Source of the DNA: Metellina segmentata
Lineage: Eukaryota > Arthropoda > Arachnida > Araneae > Tetragnathidae
Direction: 5' to 3'
NCBI GenBank assembly: GCA_947359465.1
Contig: OX375876.1
Location: 84,652,359-84,716,358, forward strand
DNA length: 64,000 nt
The notes below the pieces were generated by a model. That model was given only the letters and a program-made list of their open reading frames with translations, had not been told where the DNA came from and did not search any database. Made by a program: the position numbers and the translations under genes. Below are positions 34,899-47,120 of this stretch, in pieces; positions within the stretch are counted from its first letter, which is position 1, and the number at the start of each line of letters is the position of its first letter.

Positions 34899-37062
34899 AC
34901 CCGTGGTCATTGTATTTTTGTTTTACTTTCCGATTGGTAGATTTTTCAGGATTATCAAGAGTTTACTAACATAAAATCCTACCATGGATGTAAAAGAACT
35001 GCGTTTAAGTTTTTTTAGAGTTCATGAAAAGACATTATTTAGCAACCTTGTATTCATCGCAAGACGTCTGCACATCCAGCGATATAACTATCAAATGATA
35101 ATATTTCGATAAGTGAGAAGTAAACTTATGTTATTTGTTTCTGCATAATGTATTTAAAAGATTAATTTTACTGTGGTTTTCAAATTTAGCGCCGAAAATT
35201 ACACCGTTAAAATCACCAGAAAAGTTTTTTCTTCGAAGCCTGTGTTATCGATTTAAAATATTACTGAAATAAGATTACCTCATTAATGAAAGTGTTTATC
35301 TTAAATAAGTTATAAAGGTTGAACCTATCCTTTCTTATACAAGGGCTGTCATATAGGTTTTGACACTTTTCTTTGCATCATAAATGTTTTGAGTTGATTT
35401 TTTCGACTGCCTGGATGTACCCATTACATAGAAATATTGTGCCATACCTCCAAGTAATACTATTTTGATTTCTGTATTTCTTTCACAGAATAAAGCTATA
35501 AAATTTACCATCTAATGGACTCAGTTTTTGAACCTAATAAAAACACCGTGAAAAGATACTATTAAAAGAAAAAAAATTAATTTATAAAAAAGGGCTTACA
35601 CACAAAAGTTTGTTGATTTTGACCCCCGACTCACTAAAAATGTTTTGAAACGCATTGCATTTACAAGAGTCGATTAAATATGTTGGTCATGGTATTGTCT
35701 TCTGTATCGAAAGATTCCTGGTTCGAATCCAGGGTAGTACAGGGATGTTTGTCCGTCTGGAAGGCATGTGTGGCCTCTCTATATTAACGGGTCATGCCTT
35801 GAATTAATACTCTAACAAGACAAGCTCAAATTGATCGGGCATTGGTTACAAAAACATTTATAGCAACCAGTTAGTTCTGACACAGCTTAATTTAAGCTGA
35901 AGAAAGGAACTTAATTCCAAGAAAATAATGGATGCAGGACCTCAACCCCAAAACAAAAGTAGAGATCACCGAGCACCTGGTAATTTTGAATAGCAGCTGG
36001 TATTTACCGAAAAAGGGGTATTACATGACATTTATAAGTTGATGGTGTCCGCTGATTCAGAAAGAACATTACAGCTGTTTATAGTATAAAGATGTTGGAT
36101 TTCTCAATAACGTTTGTTAACTGGCATGCATTGGTGAATTTTGTTGATAGTTGTTCGAACTCCTCATATGTAACAATTCTTAATGTACGCTGCATTGTTT
36201 CGCCACTTTGTACCGCACATACGTGGGTCATTTCGACGTGGGGAATATACCTATTACAAAGAGAATACCGCTCTTTGTGATGGCTTCCGTTCACATAGCC
36301 GTGCGCCGGGAAGTGTCCATCCGGGAAAAGCATTCAGATTCTGACTGCGGCCATTTCCGTTCCGATCGCCCTTGCGCAAAAATAGTACGACACACCTGTC
36401 TTTCCCATGGCCGCATGCCTCGGCTTCATTCGGGGGTTCAGAGGACATCTGTCCCATAGCTATGCGCTCTCACTGAATCACGCCAAGGACATTCTACTCT
36501 TGTGCAATCGGACCTGACGGAGACTAAATTTAAAAAATTTCGATTACTTTATGCGGGGGTTCACAGACAGATTGAGTGGAGGGCCATATAAACGTGTCCT
36601 AAGGACCTGTAAGGTATCGAAAAAGAGACAAATTACCAGGTATTTGAGAATTAGCTGTTCTGGTCGGGATCAGGTTTAACCAGTCCGTCGAAAAAATTGA
36701 ACCCGCAAGATACAGAACCATGAGCGAATAGATGAATAAGTTGCATCGAATAAATTCAACTCAGGCCCAGCGGCCAGATATCTCCAAATATTTTTATCAC
36801 ACACGAGGACAGATACGCCTTTCAAAATGTTTTTAGCCTGCCCGCAGACACGATACAGTCCTCCAAATAGGTATCCGACACACAGACATACATCCTTCCG
36901 ACCGGACCCACAGGCAAGATATGCCACATGCCTACAATAAATATAGATTCATGTTATTAATTGTGCATGTAGCTGCGTTGTTTTAAGGAACATTTGTAAG
37001 CCATGAAATACCTCTTTATAGCCCTGTGTAATTTACTTCAACAAAAAATTCGTGTGCAAAGA
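34899..37062. other. Mostly unassigned; possible SINE head fragment
   Basis: At about 35705-35760 a B-box-like GGTTCGAATCC followed by ACAGGGATGTTTGT resembles the SINE-A head, probably a degraded copy. A GC-richer patch at about 36280-36470 carries overlapping short frames without domains. A 36676-36927 minus frame starting near TATGTCTGTGTGTCGG recalls a Helitron 5' region, but I could not find ends. Confidence 0.4.
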
Positions 37063-37383
37063 GGTAATGGTAATTTTAGTTAACGTCATACTAGAACAAC
37101 ACAACGGGCTATTGACGACGGTCCGGGATCATTCCCTAAAGTGAAAGATCTAAGGACAATACCACGTAATTTTGAGCCACGGTCAGATGACGAGGAAACA
37201 CCTGAGCTGGGACCCCACTCTCCAAACTTCCACACCAACCCAACGTGAGGACTTTCGGCCACGACAGATTTTAGGTGCACCAGCCGCCTCTACATCATAC
37301 GCTTACAAACATCCTTGCCCGGATTCGAACCAGGAACCTTCCGATCAAGAGGTTAACACCTTAACCACAATACCGGTTGGTCG
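37063..37383 (-). mobile_element. SINE-A, full-length copy
   Basis: Complete on the minus strand: CGACCAACCGG head at 37383, B box (GGATTCGAACC on +), body with CCAACCCAACGTGAGGACTT on +, and the 3' end at GGTAATGGTAATTTTAGTT. No exact target duplication was resolved. Confidence 0.93.
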
Positions 37384-38405
37384 ACTTTAAAAATTAGGAA
37401 TATATATATATATATATATTTTTTTTTTGTTTTAAAATTAAATCCTTGTTCCCTGAAAATCAGATTTGAAAAACAAATGCGCAATATTCTTATTTTTATA
37501 CTGCGTCTTGAGTAGAGGTTTGCTTCAAGATCTTATTAGTGAAGTTTCGGACATATTTACGAACATTTTTTCATGAACAATTTTAAGTTTGAAAAAGTCA
37601 TCTTGGCGAAAAGAAGAAGTCATTCACAGACGCCCGCAATTTACTTTATCTGCACTGGACAGGAAGAATGCATTAGACGTTCTTCACATCGCGTTTGACG
37701 CTTGTGTTCTTCATAAAACTAGAATCATTTGAATTGGTTGTCCGATCATACCCGGTAGGACATTATTTAATTCAAAGATTGATTTTAGTACATTTTCCGA
37801 TTTGATCAGGTCAAAAGTGCTTGATTTTTTTTTTGATTGATTTTAGCTAAAATCAAGAAAGCTGCTTTTTACAATATTTTGTAGTTTGTGAGAACTACTC
37901 TGAAAACGAGACGTTTTTGACTGTTCGAGTGATCAACTGCTATATATAAGCAGAACAGAGGTGAGACTAGAGTTGGTTTTTCTGCCCACAACACCTCGTG
38001 ACTAAAGTAAGCTGTATAAATATAGTATGTAAGAGAATTTCTAAAACGAACTTGAAGAAGGGGGGGGGGGGTTATAGTCTGCGGTTAAAGAGCAACTCAG
38101 AATAAAACCTGAAGCCTGTCGTGGATTTGATGATGACCAAATGACTAAAAATATCAACTCGAGGGTTTCATTTAAAAGGACACAAACACTATCTCACTAT
38201 GAAAGCGATTGACAGAATGTCTGAATTTGTTCACTTCTGACGTATGTTTTATTTTGTCTAGTAGTTAATATTCTAATGAGTTTTTAACCCCATGCTTAAC
38301 AGCAATACTAGTCGCAAAATGCAATTTTTTTTTTCATCAATGGGACTATCTATAAATTTTTAAGTCCGTATTAATCTATTTACTGTCAGTCCAATAGATA
38401 GATAA
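37384..38405. other. Unassigned AT-rich stretch
   Basis: Contains a short TA microsatellite at the left, a run of about 12 G near 38060, and TATATATAAG near 37942 that superficially resembles a TATA box. No downstream gene supports a promoter. Otherwise nothing is recognised. Confidence 0.5.
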
Positions 38406-40246
38406 ACGGCCGTATTCACAAGTCCGAGTTAAATCGTGGATCAACGATGATCACCGGGTTATCAAAAAAACCATATTCACAATGCCTGAACCTAGGTTTA
38501 AACCGCCGTTTCGTTGTTACATTTTGATCCTCCGAAATCAGCGAACTAATTCATGGTTGAGTGTTACGCATGCGCAGTACTTTCTTTTTGCGAAAGAAAC
38601 GATATACTGTAAACAAAACAAAATGGACGGCACATTTCATTCTGTGCTATATTACAGTATTCTTGTGCCGACGCGCATTCAACTGAATCGGAACAGAACG
38701 TATTTACATTTTCATACAATAGATATGCCCAGATGTGTTTTGGCTCGAACTATATTCTGGCTCGCCAGTGTAAAACACAATGAGATAGGGAACGATAGAA
38801 TCTGACCATGGCAGATGCAAATTCGTGAAATAAAAATTATTTTGTTGATGTTGTTGTTGGTCGTGTCTATGCATACAGTACTAGTGCAAAAGTTTAGAGT
38901 CCTCCAAAAGCCTTGATGACAAGATCTGCAAGTTCTGGAGCTCGATGGCTATGGAGGATTTCGATTGGGGGTGCTCCAAGTTGAAAGAGGGAACCAATAA
39001 TGGTCTGGCAGTCGAAAACATGATCAGGAGTTAGTTGCGATTGGGGACAGTACCTGCAAATGGTTTAGGATTTTATATTAGTGCGTGAAATCTTCATGCC
39101 TTTGAAATGTCCAGTACGTAGCCTAGCTATTGTAGAGGAGAGGTTTCTTGGGCAGTTTAGATCGGGGATTGTTGCCTTGCTAAAATGCTGGTTGTAGATC
39201 CTTCGCCTGGCGACGGCATTCGCATCTGCACAGGTGACTACTCGAGGTTGATCTTTGTCGCGTGCTTCCTTTGCAAGAGCATCTGCACATTCGTTCCCCT
39301 CAATTCCAACATGAGCTGGGATCCACTGGAGAGTGCAAGGTATATTTAGTAAATGGAGAAGAGTATTAATTTCTTGCGTTATTGTTGTTTTACCGTTATG
39401 TATGGCTTCGAGAGCTGATTTTGAGTCTGAGAAGATTACAATTTCTTTAGTTGAGTCGTTTAGAGAATGAGAGCGACAATGGGTAAGAGCCTCTTTAATA
39501 GCGATTAATTCGCTTGTGAAGTTTGAAGCAATTTGGCCAGTGGGTATTTTGAGTTTGACGTTATTTCCTGAGGGGTAAGTGATGGAGATGCCTGCGCCGC
39601 CTCTATTACAGTCAACATCAGAGGAACCATCTGTGTAGATTATTGCGCTGTTTTCTCTGGAAAGTGAACGAACAGTGTCTTCGCCTTTTTGTAATAATAC
39701 TTGGGTTGGTTCTCTCTTTGAACATGGTTCCAGTAAGTTTGAATTGATTTTAGATGTTGATTTATTACGAAAATGAAAGAAAATTGACAGTGCAAGTTAT
39801 TTTACTCTACACCAACACTCACATATACTGACAAGTACAGATATAATCGAATTACATTCATTTGTCAAAGCACTGTGTACAATTCTTTCTTGCAAAATTT
39901 AGGTTTCTATAAAAATCCAATTTTAAATTATATACCTTTGTATTTCTTTTTCCAAACCCAGATTAAAATACCGTAAGCGTTCTATTAAAATCACTATTTT
40001 GAATGAATTCTGCTGACGAAGTACATGCATGATCAGTATGAATGCAGATTCGAGCGTCGTAACAAATGTAAACAATATCACGTGATCGTGAGGAGACGGG
40101 AGTCGTCAACCACAGCAAGCATATCATTTCAATCCGTGGATCATAACCCGCCGTTTGAGAACACGGTTCTTGATGAACCGCGATGTAACTCTGACCCGCG
40201 TATCAACTGATCCTCGGGTTAACTCGAGACTTGTGAATGTGGCCGT
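38406..40246. mobile_element. TIR DNA transposon hosting a LINE fragment
   Basis: The left end ACGGCCGTATTCACAAGTC and the reverse of the right end ACGGCCACATTCACAAGTC are inverted repeats differing at two positions, and similarity continues imperfectly inward. Flanking TAA (left) and TAG (right) could be an imperfect 3-bp duplication, as in PIF/Harbinger, but this is weak. No transposase frame is seen. An RNase H-bearing retroelement fragment occupies 38894-39796 on the minus strand and was probably inserted later. Confidence 0.7.
38894..39796 (-). pseudogene. Non-LTR retrotransposon C-terminus: RNase H plus CCHC motif
   Basis: One frame of 300 sense codons is interrupted by a single stop. 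It reads, in order: LLEPCSKREPTQVLL; IIYTDGSSDVDC with the first catalytic Asp; FTSELIAIKEAL with the Glu; IVIFSDSKSALEAI with the next Asp; LQWIPAHVGIEGNECADALA with the His and last Asp; then TGHFKGMKI, and a zinc-knuckle-like CRYCPQSQLTPDHVFDC. The end is ELADLVIKAFGGL and TAA. The one nonsense codon (TAA after NIKS, about 39067) lies where relatives usually have Tyr. All RNase H catalytic residues are present. Reverse transcriptase is absent, so it is a 5'-truncated copy of fairly recent age. The frame has no early Met, so start-codon-based ORF searches miss it. Confidence 0.93.
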
Positions 40247-40490
40247 TAGACTCGACACTCCTTTTTACTGGCCTCTAAGGAACAAAATAAATTTCGTAGA
40301 AATGAAAAAATTCATTACGAAACTTTTCTATGATATTTAAATGGGACTTGAAAGTTCCTAAAAAGGAGTTAATTTAATGTGCATTGACGGTGTTACAAAA
40401 CTATCTTTTTGAATTTAGTGCATTTTCTAGTAAACCGACAGGTAAAATTCAGCGGTTAGCAATCCTAGTAAACAGATGAAATATTCAGCA
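40247..40490. other. Short unassigned spacer
   Basis: Lies between the TIR element and the LINE fragment. Nothing is recognised. Confidence 0.5.
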
Positions 40491-40845
40491 GCTAAGATAG
40501 CAGTGAACTGGGCAATATCACTTATGGAGCACCCATTGCTTAGCAGCTTATTTCCTCATCATAAAAAAAAAGAGAGAGACATAATGACTATTGCAGCATT
40601 ACGAAGGTGTACGAAGGACTCAAACGTCTTTATCTAGATTGCAAAGAGGATTCCTTGGATGAATGAAATTCCTTAACGGGCAGAAATATTTTTTCCAGTT
40701 TGTCCTAATTGTAAGTGTGAACACGCTACCAGAGAACATATTATTTCCTGCATTGAAATGAAACTTTCCCACTTAATTCAGAATCCAGAGGGCACTATAA
40801 TTTCTCTGAGTAACAATAACTTGTTGGTCTAGGCAGCTAGACCAG
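40491..40845 (+). pseudogene. LINE C-terminal fragment, parent type of the adjoining satellite
   Basis: Frameshifted coding remains end in CPNCKCEHATREHIISC, the Cys-Cys-His-Cys motif found after RNase H in many arthropod non-LTR elements. It then reads through HLIQNPEGTIISL to NNNLLV and a TAG at about 40833. The last 70 bp are already the start of the first tandem unit (40768). This is a different, more diverged element from the RNase H copy at 38894. Confidence 0.8.
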
Positions 40846-41930
40846 AAAGAATTAAAAACAAGACAGCAGTACCTGTCGTAAAATATACCCATCTGTGCTT
40901 TCGCGAAAGCTGAGGACTTCTCACCTAATCATCTCACCCATTACCTGCATCATTTAAAAAAGTGTCTAACTAACAACAGTGTGTCCAACAACAAAGTGTC
41001 CTTCCCACTTTATTCAGAATCCAGAGGGCATTATAATTTCTTTGAGGAAGAATAACTTGTTGGACTTGGTCTAGGCAGCTAGACCAGAAGGAATTAAAAA
41101 CAAGACAGTAGTACCTGTCGTAAAATATACCCATCTGTGCTTTCGCGAAAGCTGAGGACCTCTCACCTAATCATCTCACCCATTACCTGCATCATTTAAA
41201 AAAGTGACTAACTAACAACAGTGTGTCCAACAACAAAGTGTCCTTCCCACTTTATTCAGAATCCAGAGGGCATTATAATTTCTTTGAGGAAGAATAACTT
41301 GTTGGACTTGGTCTAGGCAGCTAGACCAGAAGGAATTAAAAACAAGACAGTAGTACCTGTCGTAAAATATACCCATCTGTGCTTTCGCGAAAGCTGAGGA
41401 CCTCTCACCTAATCATCTCACCCATTACCTGCATCATTTAAAAAAGTGACTAACTAACAACAGTGTGTCCAACAACAAAGTGTCCTTCCCACTTTATTCA
41501 GAATCCAGAGGGCATTATAATTTCTTTGAGGAAGAATAACTTGTTGGACTTGGTCTAGGCAGCTAGACCAGAAGGAATTAAAAACAAGACAGTAGTACCT
41601 GTCGTAAAATATACCCATCTGTGCTTTCGCGAAAGCTGAGGACCTCTCACCTAATCATCTCACCCATTACCTGCATCATTTAAAAAAGTGACTAACTAAC
41701 AACAGTGTGTCCAACAACAAAGTGTCCTTCCCACTTTATTCAGAATCCAGAGGGCATTATAATTTCTTTGAGGAAGAATAACTTGTTGGACTTGGTCTAT
41801 GCAGCTAGACCAGAAGGAATTAAAAACAAGACAGCAGTACCTGTCGTAAAATATACCCATCTGTGCTTTCCCGAAAGCTGAGGACCTCTCACCCATTACC
41901 TGCATCATTTAGCAAAGTGTCCAACCAATC
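40768..41930 (+). repeat. 242-bp satellite built from a LINE tail, five units
   Basis: Units start at 40768, 41004, 41246, 41488 and 41730, with spacing of 236 then 242 bp. Each begins with the last codons of a retrotransposon protein: in units 2 to 5 the frame reads FIQNPEGIIISLRKNNLLDLV then stop. The 3' UTR follows. Two perfect palindromes recur: GGTCTA-GGCAGC-TAGACC spanning the stop codon, and CTTTCGCGAAAG. Units 2 to 4 are nearly identical. Unit 1 lacks GACTTG near the stop, and unit 5 has changes in both palindromes and a shorter end. A 70-codon minus frame here is a by-product. Confidence 0.95.
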
Positions 41931-41999
41931 GAATTGGGCGCATTCCTCGTTCCATCCATTCCTCCTTCGCGAAGAAAGCAAATTATTTATCGGCGACGA

Positions 42000-42840
42000 T
42001 TTATAAATAGATGTTTACGCGGGACATAATTTTTCACTTCAGTTTCCGGATCTTCCACGCCAATTACCCAACGAAACAACAGAACTGCCGCTACTTCTTT
42101 TGCAGCAGTTTTTTCTCCTGGGGGGGGGGGCGCAAGAGAGACCACCATACATTACCAACATTCCAAAGATTCGGAAATGCCTCCCCGATCGAACTGCGGC
42201 TACCGTTCGCTGGCTACCGGGACCCCTCCCTCCAAAAAATACACCTAGCAACAAAACTGTTTTTACGCCGCGCATCCCCTTCCAAGATCGAATTCGCAAG
42301 AACCTTGTTCCCAAGAGGGAGGCCACGCGTCGGACGCGTGCTGGGCATATAATTTTCTTCGGATCTCCACACTTCTGTTTGATGAATTGCTTTCGCTGGG
42401 CTTCTTGGTCTACCATCTGCTCCTGTAGACCTCGGGTTGTTTTATGTCGTTTAATTTTTTTTCTTCTTCTTCCATCGGACCGATGCCGGAACTCCTTAAA
42501 GGAACGATGTTTTTACCTTCGATTTTTTGGGCCGTTTTCACCTGCTGCTTTTCCAGTGACCTCTGCATTCGGGCCTTTTGTAATGACCTTTAGACTGTTT
42601 ATTGGGGATTTTTTTTCCCTCTCTCGCGTTTCTCTCTCTCTCTCGCTCCCCTCTGTTAGAAGGTTGGTCCACGGCAATCTTGAGCAACAAGGAAGGTGTG
42701 CGGGGGGATGAACTGGGGGTCGGTCTTCCATCTGCCCTGTCTTGCTACTGCTTTTCCCCTCTTCTTTCTCTTCAAAAGGTTCGTTTTAAGAAGGGGCAAG
42801 GACCAAGACACAATGCGGCTGTGAATCGCTTTGAAATTTA
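42000..42840. other. GC-rich non-coding island
   Basis: GC-rich sequence with a poly-G run near 42120, CTCTCTCT tracts near 42630, and long overlapping open frames on both strands (up to 203 codons on +). The translations are Pro/Arg/Ser/Phe-rich, overlap each other and show no domain, as expected from low stop frequency. A TTTATAAATAG motif at about 42000 followed by TTCAGTTTCC about 35 bp on could be a TATA/initiator pair, but no transcript is evident. It may be a regulatory region in the rhomboid intron. Confidence 0.4.
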
Positions 42841-44629
42841 AGCATCTTTTAATGAATAAAGGTGGACTCAAAAGCGTTATCAATACAATGCATCCATAAG
42901 GGAATGCTGTGTCGTACATTGGAAAAAAGATGCATGAATATGGGAGCATTTTTTTATGGATCCCGCTTTTTTCAAGGGATTATTGGTGCTAACGTGCCTA
43001 GCAATTGAAAATGCACGGTATATCTAGGGTGCAATTATGATTCTCTTTTCGAATTCAGGAGAAAGAAATTGAAGTCCTCTAAAAAGGTATGATTAGGATG
43101 TTTTTAATTCCTTTTCACAGATTCGAGAAAACGAAATTTGAGTCAAGAGGTTGTTTTTCAACGTAAAAAGTGTATTATACCGTGTATTTATTTTTTTTTA
43201 ATTGCAGATAATCTGGGTGTCAGCTGAGAAGTTTGAAATTTGATTTATTTCTTTGTTGAAATACTGTGCTTGTACACTTTTTGATGCTTTCTTTATATCA
43301 ATAATTGTAGTAATTCATTTCGTCTTACTCTTGGAAAACTTGAATGGGATGTTACGAAGACTTGTAAATATGTTTTATGCAAATCTCTCCGAGAAAAGAT
43401 GGATCTTCCCCTTTGGAATTCATCCCGGATCGTTACCCAATACCACGTTGTGCTCCAGTGCGTTAATTCAACTACCTGTCTACATCTGAGAAAGTAGTTT
43501 TTACTACTGTGATCATAGAGTTTTTCTGTTTGTATTCATTCTGATAAAATGTTCACTGGTCAAGCCATGTTCGTTTTAAGGTTTAGAACTAAAAAAGCTG
43601 CCTTGTAAATTTATTTCAAATTAATGCAATTTGAAATATTGAATTACTGTATACCGTTTTAAACCTCATTTCTATGAACAGGGGAATGAACTTTCTCAAT
43701 GATTATTTAAAATAAAAATATCTAAAAATAAATAAAAGTATAAATATCTGAAAATAAATAAAAGTATAAATATCTAAAAATAAATAAAAGTATAAATATC
43801 CAAATAATCTCTTATGTCAGATTGTTCTTTAATTTTAAAACCATCCTAGCGATACCTTCAAATTTCTTCATGAAACCGAACTGTTACTAACAGAGGAAGA
43901 TTTCGTGACACTAAACATTGAGAGGGTCACTGGGTAGTTAATAGCGAAGTAAGAATGCACGTATGCGTACACGTATAATTTTGAAGGGTTTAAAGTAAAC
44001 TCAAAACATGATGTGAAAAATATTCTAATACAAATTTTTAAAAGCATAATTTACATCGCATTTCATTCGAATGCCAAATCCTGTTTTGCTGAAAAAGTAT
44101 TGATAAAATTGGAAATGGAAGGATTTAGAAAATTTGATTTGGGTCCTAAATATTTATTTATTAAATTGCTGTTTTCTACATAAAAATACAATCTAACTAC
44201 AGAGAACAAATGAAATAAATTATTTAAAAAAAATGCAAGAAAAGATACATTCTACAAATGCAGTTAGGTAAGAAATAAAACAAAACACTTCATTTAAGCA
44301 GGTTACTCCTTGAATTGAAATCACTAAAAAATATATCAACCTCCGAAAAATAATTATGCAGTTCAAAAATTCTATTTTTAATAACATTGTTGTCATGTAA
44401 GGAGGTTGTAAAAACATATTGTTAATTTGTTCTTATTCTTAAATCAAATGATGTGTTATTTTTTTTTATTTTTTTTTATTTCTCATTCTACTGTGTGTGG
44501 GACTTTAGATAGATAAAAAAAAATTTCGGACTTCAAAACCTTTAGACTTAAATACTTCGAAGGCCTATATGTTCCCTATATTTATTTTATTGTTAGAAGA
44601 TGTGCGCTTTTTATTACTTCCAAGATCGA
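42841..44629. other. Unassigned AT-rich stretch
   Basis: Contains the 26-bp minisatellite at 43720-43800. Otherwise no recognised element. Short frames are unsupported. Confidence 0.5.
43720..43800. repeat. 26-bp minisatellite, three units
   Basis: Units start at 43720, 43746 and 43772 (ATCTAAAAATAAATAAAAG and variants) with a partial fourth at 43798. Highly AT-rich. Confidence 0.92.
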
Positions 44630-45330
44630 CAACAGTCGTTATGTGGCATTAACAAAAAAGGGGGAAGATTGTGTCGTTAGATACGGGGGGGAAGCACTTT
44701 TTAAAAACTTCCTACGGGAAACCTTAACCCTCTCTCCACCGTTTTCCGTTGAACTTTTCGAACTGTCGTCGTCGCACTTCATCGCCAAATGCGGCACACC
44801 CGTGCCCAGGTGTTCTTGTGTGGAGCAATGGACAGATGGGCCGAAGACCCCCAGGGGGTGCCGCGTGGCAAACGCGCGACCGCCGCGTGCTCCCCCTGAA
44901 CGACCCCCTTCACCTACCTTTATGAAAAGCTCTACTTCGATTGTTGGATTTTTTTTCCCTTCTCTCTCCTTCAATCTCAAAGTAGGTTCCTTATTTATTA
45001 TTTCGCTTTTCTTGGCGGTGGATTTTTCTTTAGGGTGTTTTTTTCTTCTGGCGCAAGCCATCTGCCGTCTGTTGTCGGGAGATTTCCTGGAATGGAGAAG
45101 ACGTAAACGGTGAACATCAATAACCAGTGCACTGCTTCGGATTTCTTTTGCTTGGGGGACCATTGAAGAGGCATTGCCGCCGCCTTTGAAGAAGCACCCA
45201 AGTAGTTAGGCATCGATTAATTGGTTCTTCCTGCACTCTGGGTGTGACTCAATTAATTCAACTGATCCGCGCGATGGCCGGTATCTTTTATTTGCATTTT
45301 TACAGGTTCCATTCAGGCGATGGGGAGAGA
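44630..45330. other. GC-rich non-coding island
   Basis: GC-richer than its flanks, with overlapping open frames on both strands (174 codons on -, 156 on +) that look non-protein. A short segment near 45213-45262 holds paired homeodomain-type motifs, ATTAATTGG and CAATTAATTC. With the other islands it could be a cis-regulatory module in the rhomboid intron. Evidence is composition and motifs only. Confidence 0.4.
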
Positions 45331-46648
45331 GGAAACGAATTCATTTTAATAAAGATTATCACCACTACACATGCAACTCTTGTTTTAAAATTGACCAGCA
45401 GACTACCATATTATAATGGTAAGTTTAGCCTGAAAAAATGTCGAATCGCCTTTGAGCTAGATTGAAATCGAAGTAGACGTTCAAGAAACTAATTGTGGTA
45501 GCATAGCATGTGCGTTTTGTTATGCTTTTTGCCATGCGTTTTTTTTAAACAAGGATCCATTTGACAATTTGGTACGACATTCAATTTGGCATTCGAAACA
45601 CTTCATTGTAATACTCTCTGCACATCAACCAAGTTTCTACTCACACTCATCACAACGATAATAAATGCTAAATGTATGTCGAGATTATTATTTAAATCTC
45701 TGAGGAATCCTTGCGCTGGATCTCATATATATTCTGTTCATATAATCTGCCTACGATTGAAGACCGATCTTTCGAAGCATCAATGAATATGTATGAAGAA
45801 GAAGATTCTGAAATGCCATCACCTTTTTTGTCAGTCACAGATCTATTTAAAATGGAAAAGAGGAAAATCTCTATTTAGCAATCCCTAACCTTTGACCCCT
45901 TTCCATGGGGAATGTGGGACGAGCAGAGTTCCCAGAATTGTCCACTTCGAAAGTGGGTCTGTCCTGCGAAGGAAGATCGAGAAAGTTTGGATGCGAATAA
46001 CTAATTGTTTGGACAACTTATTGTCCTTTCGAGCGAAGTTGCTTTCTCCCATTCTACTTGCAGCACCAAGTGCTCGTTTGACCGATTAACGTCTCTATTC
46101 CCCAAGAACTAAACCACCTGTTGTGTTTTCTCTTTCTCCGACACAAAATAGGTCAAAACATGATCACAACATTGATTGTTATTTAGTCGTGAAGAAAAGT
46201 GGAGGCTGATGTTAATGAAATAAATATTAGGAGCTCACACAAATCATAGATCTGCTCAGTGAGTGTGTTTAATCTCTTTTAATTCCCCCCAAAAAATAGA
46301 TGAATGATTTTTAAATAAAAAATGGTGTTGAGATGAATATCCAAGTAATGGTATTTATCTCATCTTGAAGGACCAAATTTATTTTAATTCATGCATTATA
46401 TACTTTTGGAACTGTTTTTTACCCGTATTCGAACATGCATTTTATCATAAGCTACAGCGCTTTAAATGTTTTCATTTTTACAAAGAATTATTTTAAATGC
46501 CATGGTATAGTAACACGGTTAGATAGATTTTTTTTGTTGTATTTATTACACTGTACCTTATTTATACCATCTTTTGACTTCGTTTCGAAGCACTAGTTAG
46601 TTAGTTATGTTAGAGATTCTGGTTTTTATTAAAACACACACACACCCC
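45331..46648. other. Unassigned stretch
   Basis: Slightly GC-richer at about 45890-46090, otherwise AT-rich. No genes or repeats are recognised. Ends with a CA/C-run next to the Helitron. Confidence 0.5.
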
Positions 46649-47120
46649 CCAGCAAAGTACCCGACCTTACTCGGTTTGAATTCGTTTCTTCTAGATTAAA
46701 GAGATGATCAAATATATAATGTCTTACGTCTTTCGTAGAATAAAATAATATTTTAACACCTTTCGCCATCTTTATAATTTCTACATCGTATTTGGACACA
46801 AATCCTACACATGCATATCCATACATGTAAACCATTTCACACACATCGCAACCTTGCTGTATGACAAAGCTACAAAATGACGGAAGGTGACACTAAGGTT
46901 ACTACTACAAAAGTCGATTTTGAGGGAGATTTGGAATTTTCTTTCTTAAGTTATTTTCATGTTCAACTCAATTAATAACAAAGATGGTATACGGCGAGTG
47001 ATCTCGCACTCATAGTCATGCGACATTGTGGAATTTCGCAATCTTCTGTCATTATGACAAATAATTTTTTAATGTTTGAAAAGTTCTAGTTCGGATTTTT
47101 TAAACATTATTATTTTTTCA

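Noticed and set aside
37940..37960. TATATATAAG as a gene promoter
   Set aside because: No open frame or exon follows; AT-rich runs are common here.
42100..42711. 203-codon + frame and 125-codon - frame as protein genes
   Set aside because: They overlap in opposite strands in a GC-rich island, have low-complexity composition and no recognisable motif; long frames are expected where stops are rare.
43201..43235. Candidate short exon after AATTGCAG
   Set aside because: No consensus donor follows and the translation does not match rhomboid proteins.
44639..45163. 174-codon - frame and 156-codon + frame as genes
   Set aside because: Mutually overlapping, no domain or splice context, GC-rich background.
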